Assembly (NCBI RefSeq): GCF_946998835.1
Contig: NZ_CAMQAZ010000001.1
Location: forward strand, 107,228-171,227
Length of the DNA: 64,000 bases
Reading direction: 5' to 3'
Source of the DNA: an uncultured Corynebacterium sp.
GTDB lineage: Bacteria > Actinomycetota > Actinomycetes > Mycobacteriales > Mycobacteriaceae
Notes under the pieces: model-generated
Database searches by the model: none
What the model was told of the DNA's origin: nothing
The model's input: only the letters and a program-made list of their open reading frames with translations
Position numbers and translations under genes: made by a program
Shown: piece after piece, positions 17,277 to 26,973 of the stretch
Layout of the letters: each line of letters starts with the position of its first letter
Numbering within the stretch: the first letter of the stretch is position 1

Positions 17277-17856
17277 CATTGCCATTATCAATGGTGGCGC
17301 GACCAGGCGGGCCAGCACATTCCAGGGTTGCCGGGCCATAGGCCGCGCAGGTGTATCCGAATGCGGCCAACTGAGAATGCGTTGGGAGTGTCTTCATTTC
17401 ACCCGCTGGCGGGAATGTAAGTACCTCGTATGTCACACCACCCGGGTTCCAGGACACGGCATTGGCGGGAACCTTATTTCCCTTACCGTCGTCAACCATC
17501 GGCGGGTTGGCAAGATTGACCTGACAGGCCAAGTAGGCGTCACCGCTCAAATCATTGAGGAAGCAACGCGTCGTACCGTCCTCTAGCTGAAAGAGCCGGG
17601 TGTTAGGGCCGTCGGCAGGCGTGTAATCAGCATCGTTGACCCATGTGATCTCTGGGGTTTCCGTCGGGGCCTCTGTCTCTGAGGACTCCGTGGACGACTC
17701 TGTCGGCTTCGAGGACGATGTTTTACTCTTAGCGGATGAACTGCTGGTGCGGTCCGAGGCATCCGGCTTAGCTGGTTCGTCGTCTCCACAACCAGCCAGC
17801 GCGAGGGTCATCATCCCGCCGGCTGCGAAAGTTGCCACAAATCTATTCATCCGCAT
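17104..17856 (-). CDS. Putative lipoprotein of unknown function
   Basis: A 250-residue secreted protein with a lipobox (LALAGC, Cys at about residue 23). A Ser/Thr/Glu-rich linker (about 30-70) follows, then a globular part with four cysteines (RCFLND, ACQVN, YTCAAYG, LECAG) that could form two disulfides. A Pro/Gly/Ala-rich C-terminus ends the protein. An alternative Met lies two codons downstream. It starts 6 nt after the membrane-protein gene, so the two are co-transcribed. Its 3' end overlaps the convergent eccE candidate by 173 bp. I do not recognise a family. Confidence 0.75.
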   Translation of the reverse strand: MRMNRFVATFAAGGMMTLALAGCGDDEPAKPDASDRTSSSSAKSKTSSSKPTESSTESSETEAPTETPEITWVNDADYTPADGPNTRLFQLEDGTTRCFLNDLSGDAYLACQVNLANPPMVDDGKGNKVPANAVSWNPGGVTYEVLTFPPAGEMKTLPTHSQLAAFGYTCAAYGPATLECAGPPGRATIDNGNVIGAKMPKEDVLPGADGQPGNQEIGAPDGPAAPGAPGAFPAPGGLPELGQLIPGLNQ

Positions 17857-17862
17857 GGTGTC

Positions 17863-20034
17863 TTAACCTACCCGACCATCGCTCCATCCCCTAGAAGCCG
17901 AGGGAGGAATAACTTCCGGCGAACTAGCGCGCATCTCGTCAATGCGCCGGGATGAAATCACGTCATTGAGAGCGTAGATAGTAACCTCGCGGTCTCGGTA
18001 GACAGGAGTTACCCCAGGAGCGTGCCACAACTCTTCAGCCAGAGCCGGCGGGGTTTCCTGGAAAGGCCAGATGTTCGGCGGCGATATGTAGATAAACCCA
18101 ACATTGAGCTTTCGGGCGGCCTTATCAACATCATTGAGTTTTTTCGATTTGCCTCGTTTATCACCTCGGTTATCGCCGCGGTTATCGGTACCGAGCAAAT
18201 CAGCATGCCAGTAGAGCATCGCAGTCGCTGTCGCCCCATCCGCCACCGGCCAGTTGTAGTGGGGAAAAACCACCGGCAAGTTATTGCGGGGGTACATCCA
18301 GCCAGAGCCCTCAGCAGGGTTGGTAAAGGTGCGGTATTTATGGGCCTCCGGTTGCTGAGCCAACCAATCAAATGCTTTCAAGTCTGCCTGTGAAATTATC
18401 GGCATTTCCCGCGGTGTCTTATAGGAGAAATCCGCAGGGCCGGCATTGGTAGACACTCCGTAAACTACGATTGCAGCCGAGCTCACCGTCGCCAAGCTCA
18501 AACCCAGCACCCGCCCCGTCGACGGCACCAACGATTCACTAATACGGCCCAACCATGCACAAGCCCACGCCAGCGCAATACCGGCCAATGCAGCGAATAG
18601 GTACGCGGTGACCATCACCAAACGGTGAGGTGTCGAATAGTGCAGATCCGTATACGTCGAGAGAATATCGCCCGCCATACCGCTGAAATTCTTGATTGCG
18701 TGCGTTGTGAACAGCACTGAGACTAGCCAGGCCGGCAACACCCATATCCGTCGAGTCGAACGTCCCGAAAACAGTACGAAGACCATGCCGATAGAGCCGA
18801 GAACAATAATCACCCAAAAGGGCCTGTACATATCAGCATGTCGGGTCAGCATGGTCGCAGCGTGGTACCAGGCTTGAGCACGGTCGAGCCCCTCCACCTC
18901 GGCGCTGACTGCACGCACCTCTTCGGCCTGCGACGAACCCGAAAACCACTGTGGCAGAAGGATTGCCGCCGCAGGCGCAAAACCGGCTACAATCATCGAA
19001 ACGTCGTAAAGCCTGGCGCGAACAGCCCCCAGCTCGGGGCGAGCAGGACGCGGCAGACGGTAGCACAACCACCAGATTGCGCTGAGCAGGACAACTGTCG
19101 GCACCGACGACGGATGCAGTTCACCGATACCAATGAGCGCGAAAACAACGCTTAAAATCCGCTGCGGCGCATGCGGGAGAGAAGTAGCGAAGGCAAAAAC
19201 GGTCATCGCCAATGCAATAGACACCTGGTAAGGCCAGGCACCAACGAAAACGCCGATGGGCATCAATACCGGAAGTGCTGCCGAAACTAACGCGGCGATA
19301 CCAGCGGCCACGGCGGCGGAGAACTTTCGACGATCTGCAATCCGCCACGCCAGCGCTGCGGCTGCCGTTGGAATGGTCACGGCCGGCAGGATAATGCCCA
19401 GGTAATTGACCACCGCGGTAATTGGCAAGCGAACTATCAAGGCCCACAGTGCACCAAACGCATGCCATGCCGCCGGATAGTAGGACACCGCCTGCGTTTC
19501 CACATTTTGAATCTCGCCCATCCTGGTGGCGGAGGCCATACCGTCTTCGGTAATCGCACGGAGCACACTCGCATGCCACAGAGTGTCCCAACCCTGCTGA
19601 ATGGTCTCCATGCCCTGCGCCATAGGCGCAATCCGACTGATAGCGGTCCACGCAAGTACCGCCGCAGCGATAGCGACACCAATTCCGGCGACTAACCCGT
19701 AGCCCAGTTCAGTCCACCGACTCTCTGTGAGTGCATCGTCCTGCACTTTCTGGCGATCTTGTCGGTCTTCGGAACCATGGCGGCGCCTAATCAGCGCACC
19801 AACACCGCTCCATCCCAACGCGACGAGGAGCACCAAAGCCCAACAGACAGTCGCGCTAACCAGGTTAAAACGCACGTCAATAGCGCCGAGCACCCAGCCC
19901 GCCGCCCCTGCGACACCAAACGTGACCGCCGGCCCAAGCGCCAACGCCCACGGCAGGCGGACACCGCTAGCCCTCACGATGACAGCGCCAGGAATCACTA
20001 GCAACGCAACCAGGCTAACAATCGCCCATACCAC
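17863..20034 (-). CDS. Polytopic membrane protein (DUF6541-like)
   Basis: A 723-residue protein with about 14 predicted membrane segments. The first external loop contains QGWDTLWHASVLRAITEDG, and YYPAAWHAFGALW follows further on. These Asp/His-rich loop features resemble the DUF6541 family and GT-C membrane glycosyltransferases; no activity can be claimed. The C-terminal about 180 residues are soluble (FTNPAEGSGWMYPRNNLPVVFP) and probably extracytoplasmic. GTG start with GAGGAG 9 nt upstream. Co-transcribed with the lipoprotein gene, so the pair may act together in the envelope. Confidence 0.7.
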   Translation of the reverse strand: MVWAIVSLVALLVIPGAVIVRASGVRLPWALALGPAVTFGVAGAAGWVLGAIDVRFNLVSATVCWALVLLVALGWSGVGALIRRRHGSEDRQDRQKVQDDALTESRWTELGYGLVAGIGVAIAAAVLAWTAISRIAPMAQGMETIQQGWDTLWHASVLRAITEDGMASATRMGEIQNVETQAVSYYPAAWHAFGALWALIVRLPITAVVNYLGIILPAVTIPTAAAALAWRIADRRKFSAAVAAGIAALVSAALPVLMPIGVFVGAWPYQVSIALAMTVFAFATSLPHAPQRILSVVFALIGIGELHPSSVPTVVLLSAIWWLCYRLPRPARPELGAVRARLYDVSMIVAGFAPAAAILLPQWFSGSSQAEEVRAVSAEVEGLDRAQAWYHAATMLTRHADMYRPFWVIIVLGSIGMVFVLFSGRSTRRIWVLPAWLVSVLFTTHAIKNFSGMAGDILSTYTDLHYSTPHRLVMVTAYLFAALAGIALAWACAWLGRISESLVPSTGRVLGLSLATVSSAAIVVYGVSTNAGPADFSYKTPREMPIISQADLKAFDWLAQQPEAHKYRTFTNPAEGSGWMYPRNNLPVVFPHYNWPVADGATATAMLYWHADLLGTDNRGDNRGDKRGKSKKLNDVDKAARKLNVGFIYISPPNIWPFQETPPALAEELWHAPGVTPVYRDREVTIYALNDVISSRRIDEMRASSPEVIPPSASRGWSDGRVG

Positions 20035-20129
20035 TACCGAACACTCCTCACACGGTGACTACCGTATGAAATCTTACTGAGTGCCTGTGCACTGCCGCCC
20101 CAAACACCGCCGTTAGGCACAACAGAAAT

Positions 20130-21089
20130 CTACGTCTCCTTCGCCGCAGGCTGTGCGTCACGACGTTCACGAGTCTGCTCGGCCCTCACAGCCAGGTCGG
20201 TGTCCTCGGGGTAATCAACGCCCACCAAGCTAAGCCCACGTGCTTCTGCCACTGGCACCAAAGGAGATCGCTTCTCTTCAGTCAACAGCTGTTCAGTAAA
20301 GTCAACTGCACGTCGCCCCTCCCCCACGCTGAGACACGCCCCCACCAGCGAGCGAACCATTGACCAACAGAACGCATCGGCTGCCACATGCGCCTCGTAC
20401 AGTTCGGGTTCTTCCCGCGTGGATACGTCAACCCATTGGAAACGCTGTAAATCTCGAGTCGTTGTCGCATGCGGCTTGTGCCGACAAAAAGCGGCAAAGT
20501 CATTAAGTCCGAGCAAGGCATCTGCCGCCACCTGCATGCGTTCAATATCGACCGACCGACGCCAGTGGGCGGTGTCGCGCGCACGAGTAGGCAGAGGGCC
20601 GCTCACGCTACTAGTCACCCGATAGACATAATGCCGGCGCAGCGCGGAAAAGCGAGCATCAAACCCCGAGGGCGCAAACGACGCGTCGCGCAGCGCCACA
20701 TCCGCAGGCAAAAGTCTCGCTACACGACGGACCAAGTTCCCCGGCTCCCCGGCGATAGACCGGGTATCCAAACAGGAAACTGGCACATCCGCGTGAGCAA
20801 CCTGCCCGGAGGCATGCACGCCAGCATCAGTACGGCCAGCAACGGTCAACTGCACTGGGGTGCGCAATACCTTCTCCAATATCGACTCCAATGTGGCCTG
20901 CACGGTACGTACCGGTTCCCCCGTGGGCTTATCACGCTGGGCAGCCCACCCGTGGAAATCGGTACCGTCATAGGCAATATCAAAGCGCAGTCGAACGAGT
21001 TCCGCAGCGGTGCTGGCAGAAGTATTGCCGCAAGTACTGGCGCAAGTACTGGAGGAAGAAGAGTTCGACTTATCCGAAGACGTGGGCAT
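20130..21089 (-). CDS. truA: tRNA pseudouridine(38-40) synthase TruA
   Basis: TruA isomerises uridines 38-40 in the tRNA anticodon stem. The core begins VRLRFDIAYDGTDFHGWAAQ and contains the catalytic aspartate in AGRTDAGVHA. The start is uncertain. The ATG at 21089 gives 319 residues with a Ser/Thr/Cys-rich leader of about 31 residues built from tandem micro-repeats. No clear RBS is seen there, and a GTG at 21185 is also open. The conserved domain itself starts about 30 codons further in. It is separated from rplQ by a strong terminator, so it has its own promoter. Confidence 0.9.
   Translation of the reverse strand: MPTSSDKSNSSSSSTCASTCGNTSASTAAELVRLRFDIAYDGTDFHGWAAQRDKPTGEPVRTVQATLESILEKVLRTPVQLTVAGRTDAGVHASGQVAHADVPVSCLDTRSIAGEPGNLVRRVARLLPADVALRDASFAPSGFDARFSALRRHYVYRVTSSVSGPLPTRARDTAHWRRSVDIERMQVAADALLGLNDFAAFCRHKPHATTTRDLQRFQWVDVSTREEPELYEAHVAADAFCWSMVRSLVGACLSVGEGRRAVDFTEQLLTEEKRSPLVPVAEARGLSLVGVDYPEDTDLAVRAEQTRERRDAQPAAKET
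21029..21052 (-). repeat. 12-bp tandem repeat in the truA leader codons
   Basis: Two perfect copies of CGCAAGTACTGG on the plus strand, encoding Ala-Ser-Thr-Cys repeats in TruA. A degenerate third copy lies next to them. Confidence 0.8.
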
Positions 21090-21232
21090 AAGAGGTGTCA
21101 CGGTCAACAGATTGTACCGGGCAGCCCGGATAAAACGCCGGTTTCCACCACTGGCAAGAAGTCCAGGCATCGAGGTTGTTGCCACAACAGGTCATTGCCA
21201 CCGCCGACACAACTGAGTGAATGCGCTGTGAA

Positions 21233-21244
21233 CGTCGTAAAGCA
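21233..21244 (-). repeat. GCTTTACGACG motif, copy 2 (after the rplQ terminator)
   Basis: Exact TGCTTTACGACG on the minus strand, starting 5 nt past the rplQ terminator stem. It shares TCACAGCGC downstream with the copy at 40799. Confidence 0.7.
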
Positions 21245-21249
21245 CAAAG

Positions 21250-21292
21250 AACCCCCGGTGAACGTCCAGTTACGAACGGTTCATCGGGGGTT
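21250..21292 (-). terminator. Rho-independent terminator of the rpsM-rplQ operon
   Basis: AACCCCCGGTGAAC (21250-21263) pairs with GTTCATCGGGGGTT (21279-21292), a 14-bp stem with one G-T pair. In the minus direction TCTTTGTGCTTT follows. It lies 38 nt after the rplQ stop. Confidence 0.9.
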
Positions 21293-21330
21293 TAAAAGCT
21301 GTGACGGCCAGCGGCCATCGGGGAGGAAAA

Positions 21331-21786
21331 CTAGTTCTCCTCAGCAGCCTCAGCTTCTTCAGACTTTGCCTCTTCAGCCTGCTTGGAAGCAGCGGCGCGA
21401 GTTGCGCGGGTGGCCTCAGCAGTTGCGGTCTCTTCCTCGACCAGGGCAATCAGAGAAATCGGGGCGTTGTCGCCCTTTCGGTTACCCAGCTTAATGATGC
21501 GGGTGTAGCCGCCGTCGCGATCCGCAAACTGCGGAGCGACCTCGTCGAACAGCTTCTTGACTGCGTAGTTGTCGTTAAGCAGCTTTGCAACATTGCGGCG
21601 ATCTGCAAGAGTGCCGCGCTTTGCCTTAGTGATCAGCTTCTCAACGTACGGACGCAGCAGCTTGGCCTTGGTGTCGGTGGTCTTAATCTTGCCGTGCTCG
21701 ATGAGCTGCTTCGCAAGGTTGGCCAGAATCTTCTTCTGGTGCGAAGCGGAGCCGCCGAGACGGGAACCCTGCTTAGGGGTAGGCAT
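21331..21786 (-). CDS. rplQ: 50S ribosomal protein L17 (bL17)
   Basis: The 151-residue product starts MPTPKQGSRLGGSASHQKKIL, the conserved L17 beginning, and is followed by the L17 core to about residue 115. An Ala/Glu-rich acidic tail, common in actinobacteria, ends it. GGAGA lies 6 nt before the ATG. Last gene of the operon. Confidence 0.97.
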   Translation of the reverse strand: MPTPKQGSRLGGSASHQKKILANLAKQLIEHGKIKTTDTKAKLLRPYVEKLITKAKRGTLADRRNVAKLLNDNYAVKKLFDEVAPQFADRDGGYTRIIKLGNRKGDNAPISLIALVEEETATAEATRATRAAASKQAEEAKSEEAEAAEEN

Positions 21787-21823
21787 AGGTATCTCCTCGT
21801 TTTAATGAAGTCGCGTCGGTGAA

Positions 21824-22849
21824 CTACTCGTCGTAGCCAGCGCTTGCGCCATCAGTCCAGTCAGCGTCGTCACCCGAGGCAGCGTCCAAATCGGCGATAG
21901 CAGTCGGGTCGAAATTATTCGGGGAATCCTTCAGGGCAAGGCCGAGCTCAGCGAGCTTTTCCTTGACCTCATTGATGGACTTATCGCCAAAGTTGCGGAT
22001 ATCCAGCAAATCCGACTCAGTACGAGCAGCGAGCTCGCCGACGGTGTGGATTTCCTCACGCTTGAGGCAGTTGTAGGAGCGCATGGAGAAGTCCAGATCC
22101 TCAATCGGAGTCTGGTACGCAGCGACATCCTCAGCCTCACGCGGGCTCGGCCCAATCTCAATGCCCTCAGCGGACTCGTTCAGCTCACGTGCCAGACCGA
22201 ACAGCTCGACCAGGGTCTTGCCTGCCGACGCCATTGCATCGCGGGCAGTGATCGAGTTCTTGGTCTCGACATCGATGATCAGCTTGTCGAAGTCGGTGCG
22301 CTGCTCAACACGAGTAGCCTCCACCTTGTAGCTGACCTTCAGAACTGGCGAGTAAATCTGGTCCATCGGAATGCGACCAATTTCGCCACCGGAGTTCGGG
22401 GTCGCCGGCACGTAGCCACGACCGCGCTCAACGATCATCTCAATATCCAAGCGACCGGACTCATTGAGAGTAGCGATGTGGTGATCCGGGTTGTGGACCT
22501 CCACACCAGCCGGGCACTCAATGTCAGCTGCGGTAACCGCACCTGCACCTTCGCGACGCAGGTAGACCGTAGCCGGCTCGTCGAACTCGCTGGAGAGCAC
22601 CAGACCCTTGATGTTCAGGATGATGTCAGAGACATCTTCCTTCACGCCCGGGATAGTGGTGAACTCGTGCAGCACACCGTCAATGCGAATGCTGGTAACT
22701 GCAGCGCCTGGAATGGACGACAGCAGCGTACGACGAAGAGAGTTTCCGAGGGTGTAACCGAAACCCGGCTCCAGCGGCTCAATGACGAACCGGGAGCGAG
22801 AGGAATCAATGTAGTCCTCGGTCAGCGTGGGGCGCTGGGAAATGAGCAT
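21824..22849 (-). CDS. rpoA: RNA polymerase subunit alpha
   Basis: The 341-residue product has the N-terminal dimerisation domain (GFGYTLGNSLRRTLLSSIPG, about 30-60) and the C-terminal DNA- and activator-binding domain (LDFSMRSYNCLKREEIHTVGEL ... NFGDKSINEVKEKL, about 250-310). It nucleates RNA polymerase assembly. An acidic tail ends the protein. It lies between rpsD and rplQ as in other actinobacteria. Confidence 0.98.
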   Translation of the reverse strand: MLISQRPTLTEDYIDSSRSRFVIEPLEPGFGYTLGNSLRRTLLSSIPGAAVTSIRIDGVLHEFTTIPGVKEDVSDIILNIKGLVLSSEFDEPATVYLRREGAGAVTAADIECPAGVEVHNPDHHIATLNESGRLDIEMIVERGRGYVPATPNSGGEIGRIPMDQIYSPVLKVSYKVEATRVEQRTDFDKLIIDVETKNSITARDAMASAGKTLVELFGLARELNESAEGIEIGPSPREAEDVAAYQTPIEDLDFSMRSYNCLKREEIHTVGELAARTESDLLDIRNFGDKSINEVKEKLAELGLALKDSPNNFDPTAIADLDAASGDDADWTDGASAGYDE

Positions 22850-22922
22850 TTTCGAAAATCCTCCAGGTGGCGACCGCTATATGACGCCATAGGGAATGAA
22901 TGGATGCAAGCGAAGTTAGTTA

Positions 22923-23528
22923 TTACTTCGAGTAGAACTCGACGATCAGCTGTTCCTGAAGCGGAATGTCGATCTGTGCGCGTTCCGGGGTCTGGTGCAC
23001 GAGGATGCGCAGGGACTCAGGAACAACCTGAAGCCATGCCGGGACGACAGCGTCGACCAGGTTCTCCTGGGCCTCTTCGAACCAAATCATCTTCTGCGAC
23101 TTCGGTCGCACGTCGATGATGTCGTACTGGCTTACCTGGAAGGACGGCACGTTGATCTTCTTACCGTTGACGGTGAAGTGGCCGTGGGAAACCAGCTGAC
23201 GAGCCTGGCGACGAGTGCGTGCCAGACCAGCACGGTAGACAACGTTGTCAAGACGCGACTCCAGCAGGACGACGAGGTTATCGCCAGTCTTGCCCGGACG
23301 ACGGTGAGCCTCGGCGTAGTAGCGACGGAACTGCTTCTCCATCACGCCGTAGGTGAAACGTGCCTTCTGCTTCTCCTGGAGCTGGAGCAGGTACTCCGAC
23401 TCCTTGATGCGAGCGCGGCCGGCCTGCCCCGGAGGGTAGGGACGACGCTCGAAGTTCATGTCGCCACCGACGAGGTCGACGCGGAGACGACGGGACTTAC
23501 GGGTTGCGGGACCGGTATAACGGGCCAT
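22923..23528 (-). CDS. rpsD: 30S ribosomal protein S4 (uS4)
   Basis: The 201-residue product starts MARYTGPATRKSRRLRVDLVGG and carries the S4 RNA-binding domain (LESRLDNVVYRAGLARTRRQARQLVSHGH, about 92-120). It has no zinc-binding cysteine set, so this is the C-minus form. S4 initiates 30S assembly. Confidence 0.97.
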   Translation of the reverse strand: MARYTGPATRKSRRLRVDLVGGDMNFERRPYPPGQAGRARIKESEYLLQLQEKQKARFTYGVMEKQFRRYYAEAHRRPGKTGDNLVVLLESRLDNVVYRAGLARTRRQARQLVSHGHFTVNGKKINVPSFQVSQYDIIDVRPKSQKMIWFEEAQENLVDAVVPAWLQVVPESLRILVHQTPERAQIDIPLQEQLIVEFYSK

Positions 23529-23552
23529 TTATGTTCTCTCCTTACCCTATTC

Positions 23553-23957
23553 CTAGACGCGACGACGCTTCGGCGGACGGCAGCCGTTGTGCGGCTGAGG
23601 GGTCACATCCGAGATCGAGGACACCTCAAGGCCAGCAGCCTGGAGGGAACGGATGGCGGTTTCGCGGCCCGAACCCGGACCCTTAACGAAAACGTCGACC
23701 TTCTTCATACCGTGCTCCATGGCCTTACGAGCAGCGTTCTCGGCAGCCATCTGGGCAGCGAACGGAGTGGACTTACGGGAGCCCTTGAAACCGACGTGAC
23801 CAGAGGAGGCCCACGAGATAACAGCGCCCTTCGGGTCCGTGATGGACACGATGGTGTTGTTGAAGGTGGACTTGATGTATGCGTGGCCCTGAGCCACGTT
23901 CTTCTTTACAACGCGACGGCCGGTACGACGGCCGCGTGCGGACTTCGGAGCTGCCAT
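23553..23957 (-). CDS. rpsK: 30S ribosomal protein S11 (uS11)
   Basis: The 134-residue product has HAYIKSTFNNTIVSITD and the conserved C-terminus ISDVTPQPHNGCRPPKRRRV. The start lies 3 nt after the rpsM stop, so its RBS is inside the rpsM 3' end. Confidence 0.97.
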   Translation of the reverse strand: MAAPKSARGRRTGRRVVKKNVAQGHAYIKSTFNNTIVSITDPKGAVISWASSGHVGFKGSRKSTPFAAQMAAENAARKAMEHGMKKVDVFVKGPGSGRETAIRSLQAAGLEVSSISDVTPQPHNGCRPPKRRRV

Positions 23958-23960
23958 GTT

Positions 23961-24329
<369 letters not shown>

Positions 24330-24598
24330 ACGGCAAATTTCCTTCCGGTTGATGCGGTGGTTTACTCCACTGCCACCCTTTCCAGACCCAGCTTGCTCGG
24401 TCGGACGCCGAGTCGCACAGGTGTTATAGAAAGGCTCCAGCCACCGTTGCTGGAGGTAGTCTCGCTTACTTCTGTAGAAAAGCTTTCATAAGAAACCGCC
24501 GCGCTGAACTGTCAAAACACAGGATTTCGACATCACGCGGCCGTCACCAGAAGCAGCTAGGACGGTGGAGTTTCGGTCTAGTCAGTAAATGAGCGCAG

Positions 24599-24617
24599 GA
24601 CCACTGATACAGTGGTC
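24599..24617 (-). terminator. Short hairpin after infA
   Basis: GACCACTG (24599-24606) and CAGTGGTC (24610-24617) form an 8-bp stem with a 3-nt loop, 8 nt past the infA stop. No T tract follows on the minus strand, so termination is uncertain. Confidence 0.45.
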
Positions 24618-24625
24618 AGCTCGAT

Positions 24626-24847
24626 TTACTTGTAGCGGTAGACGATTCGCCCACGCTCGAGATCGTACGGAGAAAGCTCCACTACGACTCGGTCTTCCGG
24701 GAGAATACGGATGTAGTGCTGGCGCATCTTGCCACTGATATGGGCGAGCACCTTGTGCCCGTTGTCCAGCTCCACTCGGAACATCGCGTTCGGCAAGGGT
24801 TCGACGACGCGACCCTCGACCTCAATTGCGCCTTCCTTCTTAGCCAT
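24626..24847 (-). CDS. infA: Translation initiation factor IF-1
   Basis: The 73-residue product MAKKEGAIEVEGRVVEPLPN is a single S1/OB-fold protein that blocks the ribosomal A site during initiation. The ATG at 24847 gives the conserved N-terminus; GGAGG lies only 2 nt before it. A GTG three codons upstream is the alternative and would place the GGAGG inside the gene. Confidence 0.96.
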   Translation of the reverse strand: MAKKEGAIEVEGRVVEPLPNAMFRVELDNGHKVLAHISGKMRQHYIRILPEDRVVVELSPYDLERGRIVYRYK

Positions 24848-25146
24848 GTCCTCCACGTCTCTCTGGCGGATACCCGGGGCATTCCCGGCACCAGTTGGGA
24901 AATCTCTACTCTGCCTGGTGTTTTAGCAGTTTCATGCAGGGTTAATCATCGCTGCAGCGACACTGTGTCTACACCATCGCCTAACTTTACACGCGACCTG
25001 CGTTTTTACCAAATACCCCAGCAGGTTCTCCAACGAACTCAGCACTAGGGTCTCAAGCGGTTTTCTCCCTGAATACTGACAGTAGAAAGACGGCATTAGA
25101 ATGGCGCTGCATTAGTACTTCAGCCTTCTACAAGGCGCTACCTACA

Positions 25147-25950
25147 TCAATCCTCATATCGAGGAGTCAGAATTCGAGGGCCGCCCGCCGTGGCGGCAAC
25201 TGTGTGCTCCCAATGGGACGCCGGCATCCGATCGGCACTGACAACTGTCCAGCCGTCGTCAAGCTCATCGCTTCCCCACTCGCCACCAAGAATGAGCATC
25301 GGTTCGATGGCCAACACAGAACCCTCGACGACGCGGGGGCCCTTGCCGGGCTTACCTTCGTTGGCGAGGAAGGGATCCATGTGCATCTCGCGCCCGATAC
25401 CATGTCCGCCGTATCCATCGACGATGCCGAGCTCGATATCGTGACGCAGTTCAGCCTCGCGGGTGGCCATTTCCAGCGCATAAGAAATATCAGTGAGGCG
25501 AGCGCCAGGCACCATTGCCCTGATACCCTCGGCTAGCACCTCCGATGTAGCGATGTTCAGTTTCTCGACATCCTCGCTCAGCTTTCCGACACCGAACGTC
25601 AGCGCGGAATCCCCGTGCCAACCATCCAGAATTGCGCCGCAGTCAATCGAAACCAAATCACCGTCGGCGAGAACTGTGGACGCTGATGGAATGCCGTGGA
25701 CGATAACCTCGTTCACCGATGCGCACACAGACGCCGGAAACCCCTCGTAGCCCAGGAAAGACGGAGTTGCGCCAGCATCGGTAATAACCTGATGCGCAAT
25801 CTCGTTGAGGTCTGCTGTGGTCACCCCGGGCTTAGCGGCATCGCGGCAGGCCAGTAATGCACGGCCGACGATCTCGCCGGCCGCTTGCATCGCGTCCAGC
25901 TCTCCTTCGGTGCGGGCGGGTACTACTTTGCGGCGGCGTCGAAAACTCAT
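25147..25950 (-). CDS. map: Methionine aminopeptidase, type I
   Basis: Removes the initiator Met from nascent chains. The 267-residue product carries the five metal ligands: Asp in SIDCGA, Asp in WHGDSALTFG, His in GYGGHGIGREMH, Glu in LAIEPM and Glu in WEHTVA. The start MSFRRRRK was chosen as the likeliest conserved beginning; the RBS is weak and an ORF of 11 further codons is open upstream. It is normally next to adk, but here two genes on different strands intervene. Confidence 0.95.
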   Translation of the reverse strand: MSFRRRRKVVPARTEGELDAMQAAGEIVGRALLACRDAAKPGVTTADLNEIAHQVITDAGATPSFLGYEGFPASVCASVNEVIVHGIPSASTVLADGDLVSIDCGAILDGWHGDSALTFGVGKLSEDVEKLNIATSEVLAEGIRAMVPGARLTDISYALEMATREAELRHDIELGIVDGYGGHGIGREMHMDPFLANEGKPGKGPRVVEGSVLAIEPMLILGGEWGSDELDDGWTVVSADRMPASHWEHTVAATAGGPRILTPRYED

Positions 25951-26207
25951 CACGCTCGTCGAGTTTACCCCGCATAGCAGCAACTACCCTTGCCGGCCTC
26001 GAATCATAGACATCCCCCTTCACTTCCGTATTACGAACGGCTTCAAGCAACCCGTCTGGGAGATGAACACCGGGAGTGTCAACACAAAAGACGTTCTAAC
26101 ACCGTGCAGCGCTGGTGCTTCGACATCAATATTTGTTGCGTTTCGCTGCACTACCCGTTGCCCCGTATTCAATCTTGGCGGAGTTTACCCCCCTGCCAAT
26201 GCTGACC

Positions 26208-26213
26208 TACGAT
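26208..26213 (+). promoter_or_regulatory. Possible -10 box for a leaderless lipoprotein mRNA
   Basis: TACGAT ends 7 nt before the ATG at 26221, and no RBS is present between them. This spacing fits a leaderless transcript. No clear -35. Confidence 0.35.
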
Positions 26214-26220
26214 AACTGAC

Positions 26221-26814
26221 ATGTATTCATTGATTAAGTCGCGGCCCGCACGCAACGCGGGTGTCGTCATTGGCGCCTGCTCGCTCCTCCTGATTGGCGC
26301 ATGCTCGAGCACTCCAGAACCGTCATCAGCACCGACCGTTCCGCCCGCGGCCCCGTCCGCGGAATCAGCGGACGGCCCTGATACCACCTCGGGCTTCATG
26401 GGCACCGCTGCCCTGCCTGAGTCAATTCAAAACTTCACCCCTGATGCAATCAAGGAAGCGATTGGCAGCTGCGTAGAGTCCGACGATGCCAAGCCGATTA
26501 TTTTCGGTAGCGAGAGCGTCCACGGTTTCACCTGCGTAATGGCCGTCGGCGATAGTGGCTCCGCCATGGTTACCACTGCCGAGGACCCAGCTACCGTTAC
26601 TCGCATCAATGAAAAGGCTGGATCCGTCGACAGGCACACCCCATATGAGCTCCCGGGTAAGCACGCGTTTAGCGGTGTCAACAAGGGGTCGCCTTTCGTG
26701 ATGATTATCGACGATGAAAACCGAATCTACCAGGAGTTCGTTTTCGCGACTGTCGACGCGGAGACTGCCCAGCCGCTTATCGACGGAATCATCGAGGACT
26801 TCCAAAACCCCTAA
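26221..26814 (+). CDS. Putative lipoprotein of unknown function
   Basis: A 197-residue secreted protein. A signal peptide with lipobox LIGAC (Cys at about residue 28) is followed by a Ser/Pro/Ala-rich linker to about residue 60. A small globular domain has two cysteines (GSCVES, FTCVMAV) that could pair. I do not recognise a family. It stands alone on the plus strand between map and the HNH gene. There is no RBS, so a leaderless start is likely. Confidence 0.7.
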   Translation: MYSLIKSRPARNAGVVIGACSLLLIGACSSTPEPSSAPTVPPAAPSAESADGPDTTSGFMGTAALPESIQNFTPDAIKEAIGSCVESDDAKPIIFGSESVHGFTCVMAVGDSGSAMVTTAEDPATVTRINEKAGSVDRHTPYELPGKHAFSGVNKGSPFVMIIDDENRIYQEFVFATVDAETAQPLIDGIIEDFQNP

Positions 26815-26973
26815 CCCCTAACCCCACCTCATCAAGGTTGAGCTCCACCATGCATGCTCCGCTACCGTAGCGAACTCCACTCGCTACGGTCGAAGCCAGT
26901 TACTCACCCCAGGTTTATCCCTCCAACCCCTCTCGGAGCTTTTCTTGCTTTAGATGCTGGCACCTCCGGCACC

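Noticed and set aside
19002..19012. A GCTTTACGACG copy inside the DUF6541-like gene
   Set aside because: It encodes LeuTyrAspVal in frame and may be chance; it was not counted among the intergenic set, only mentioned.
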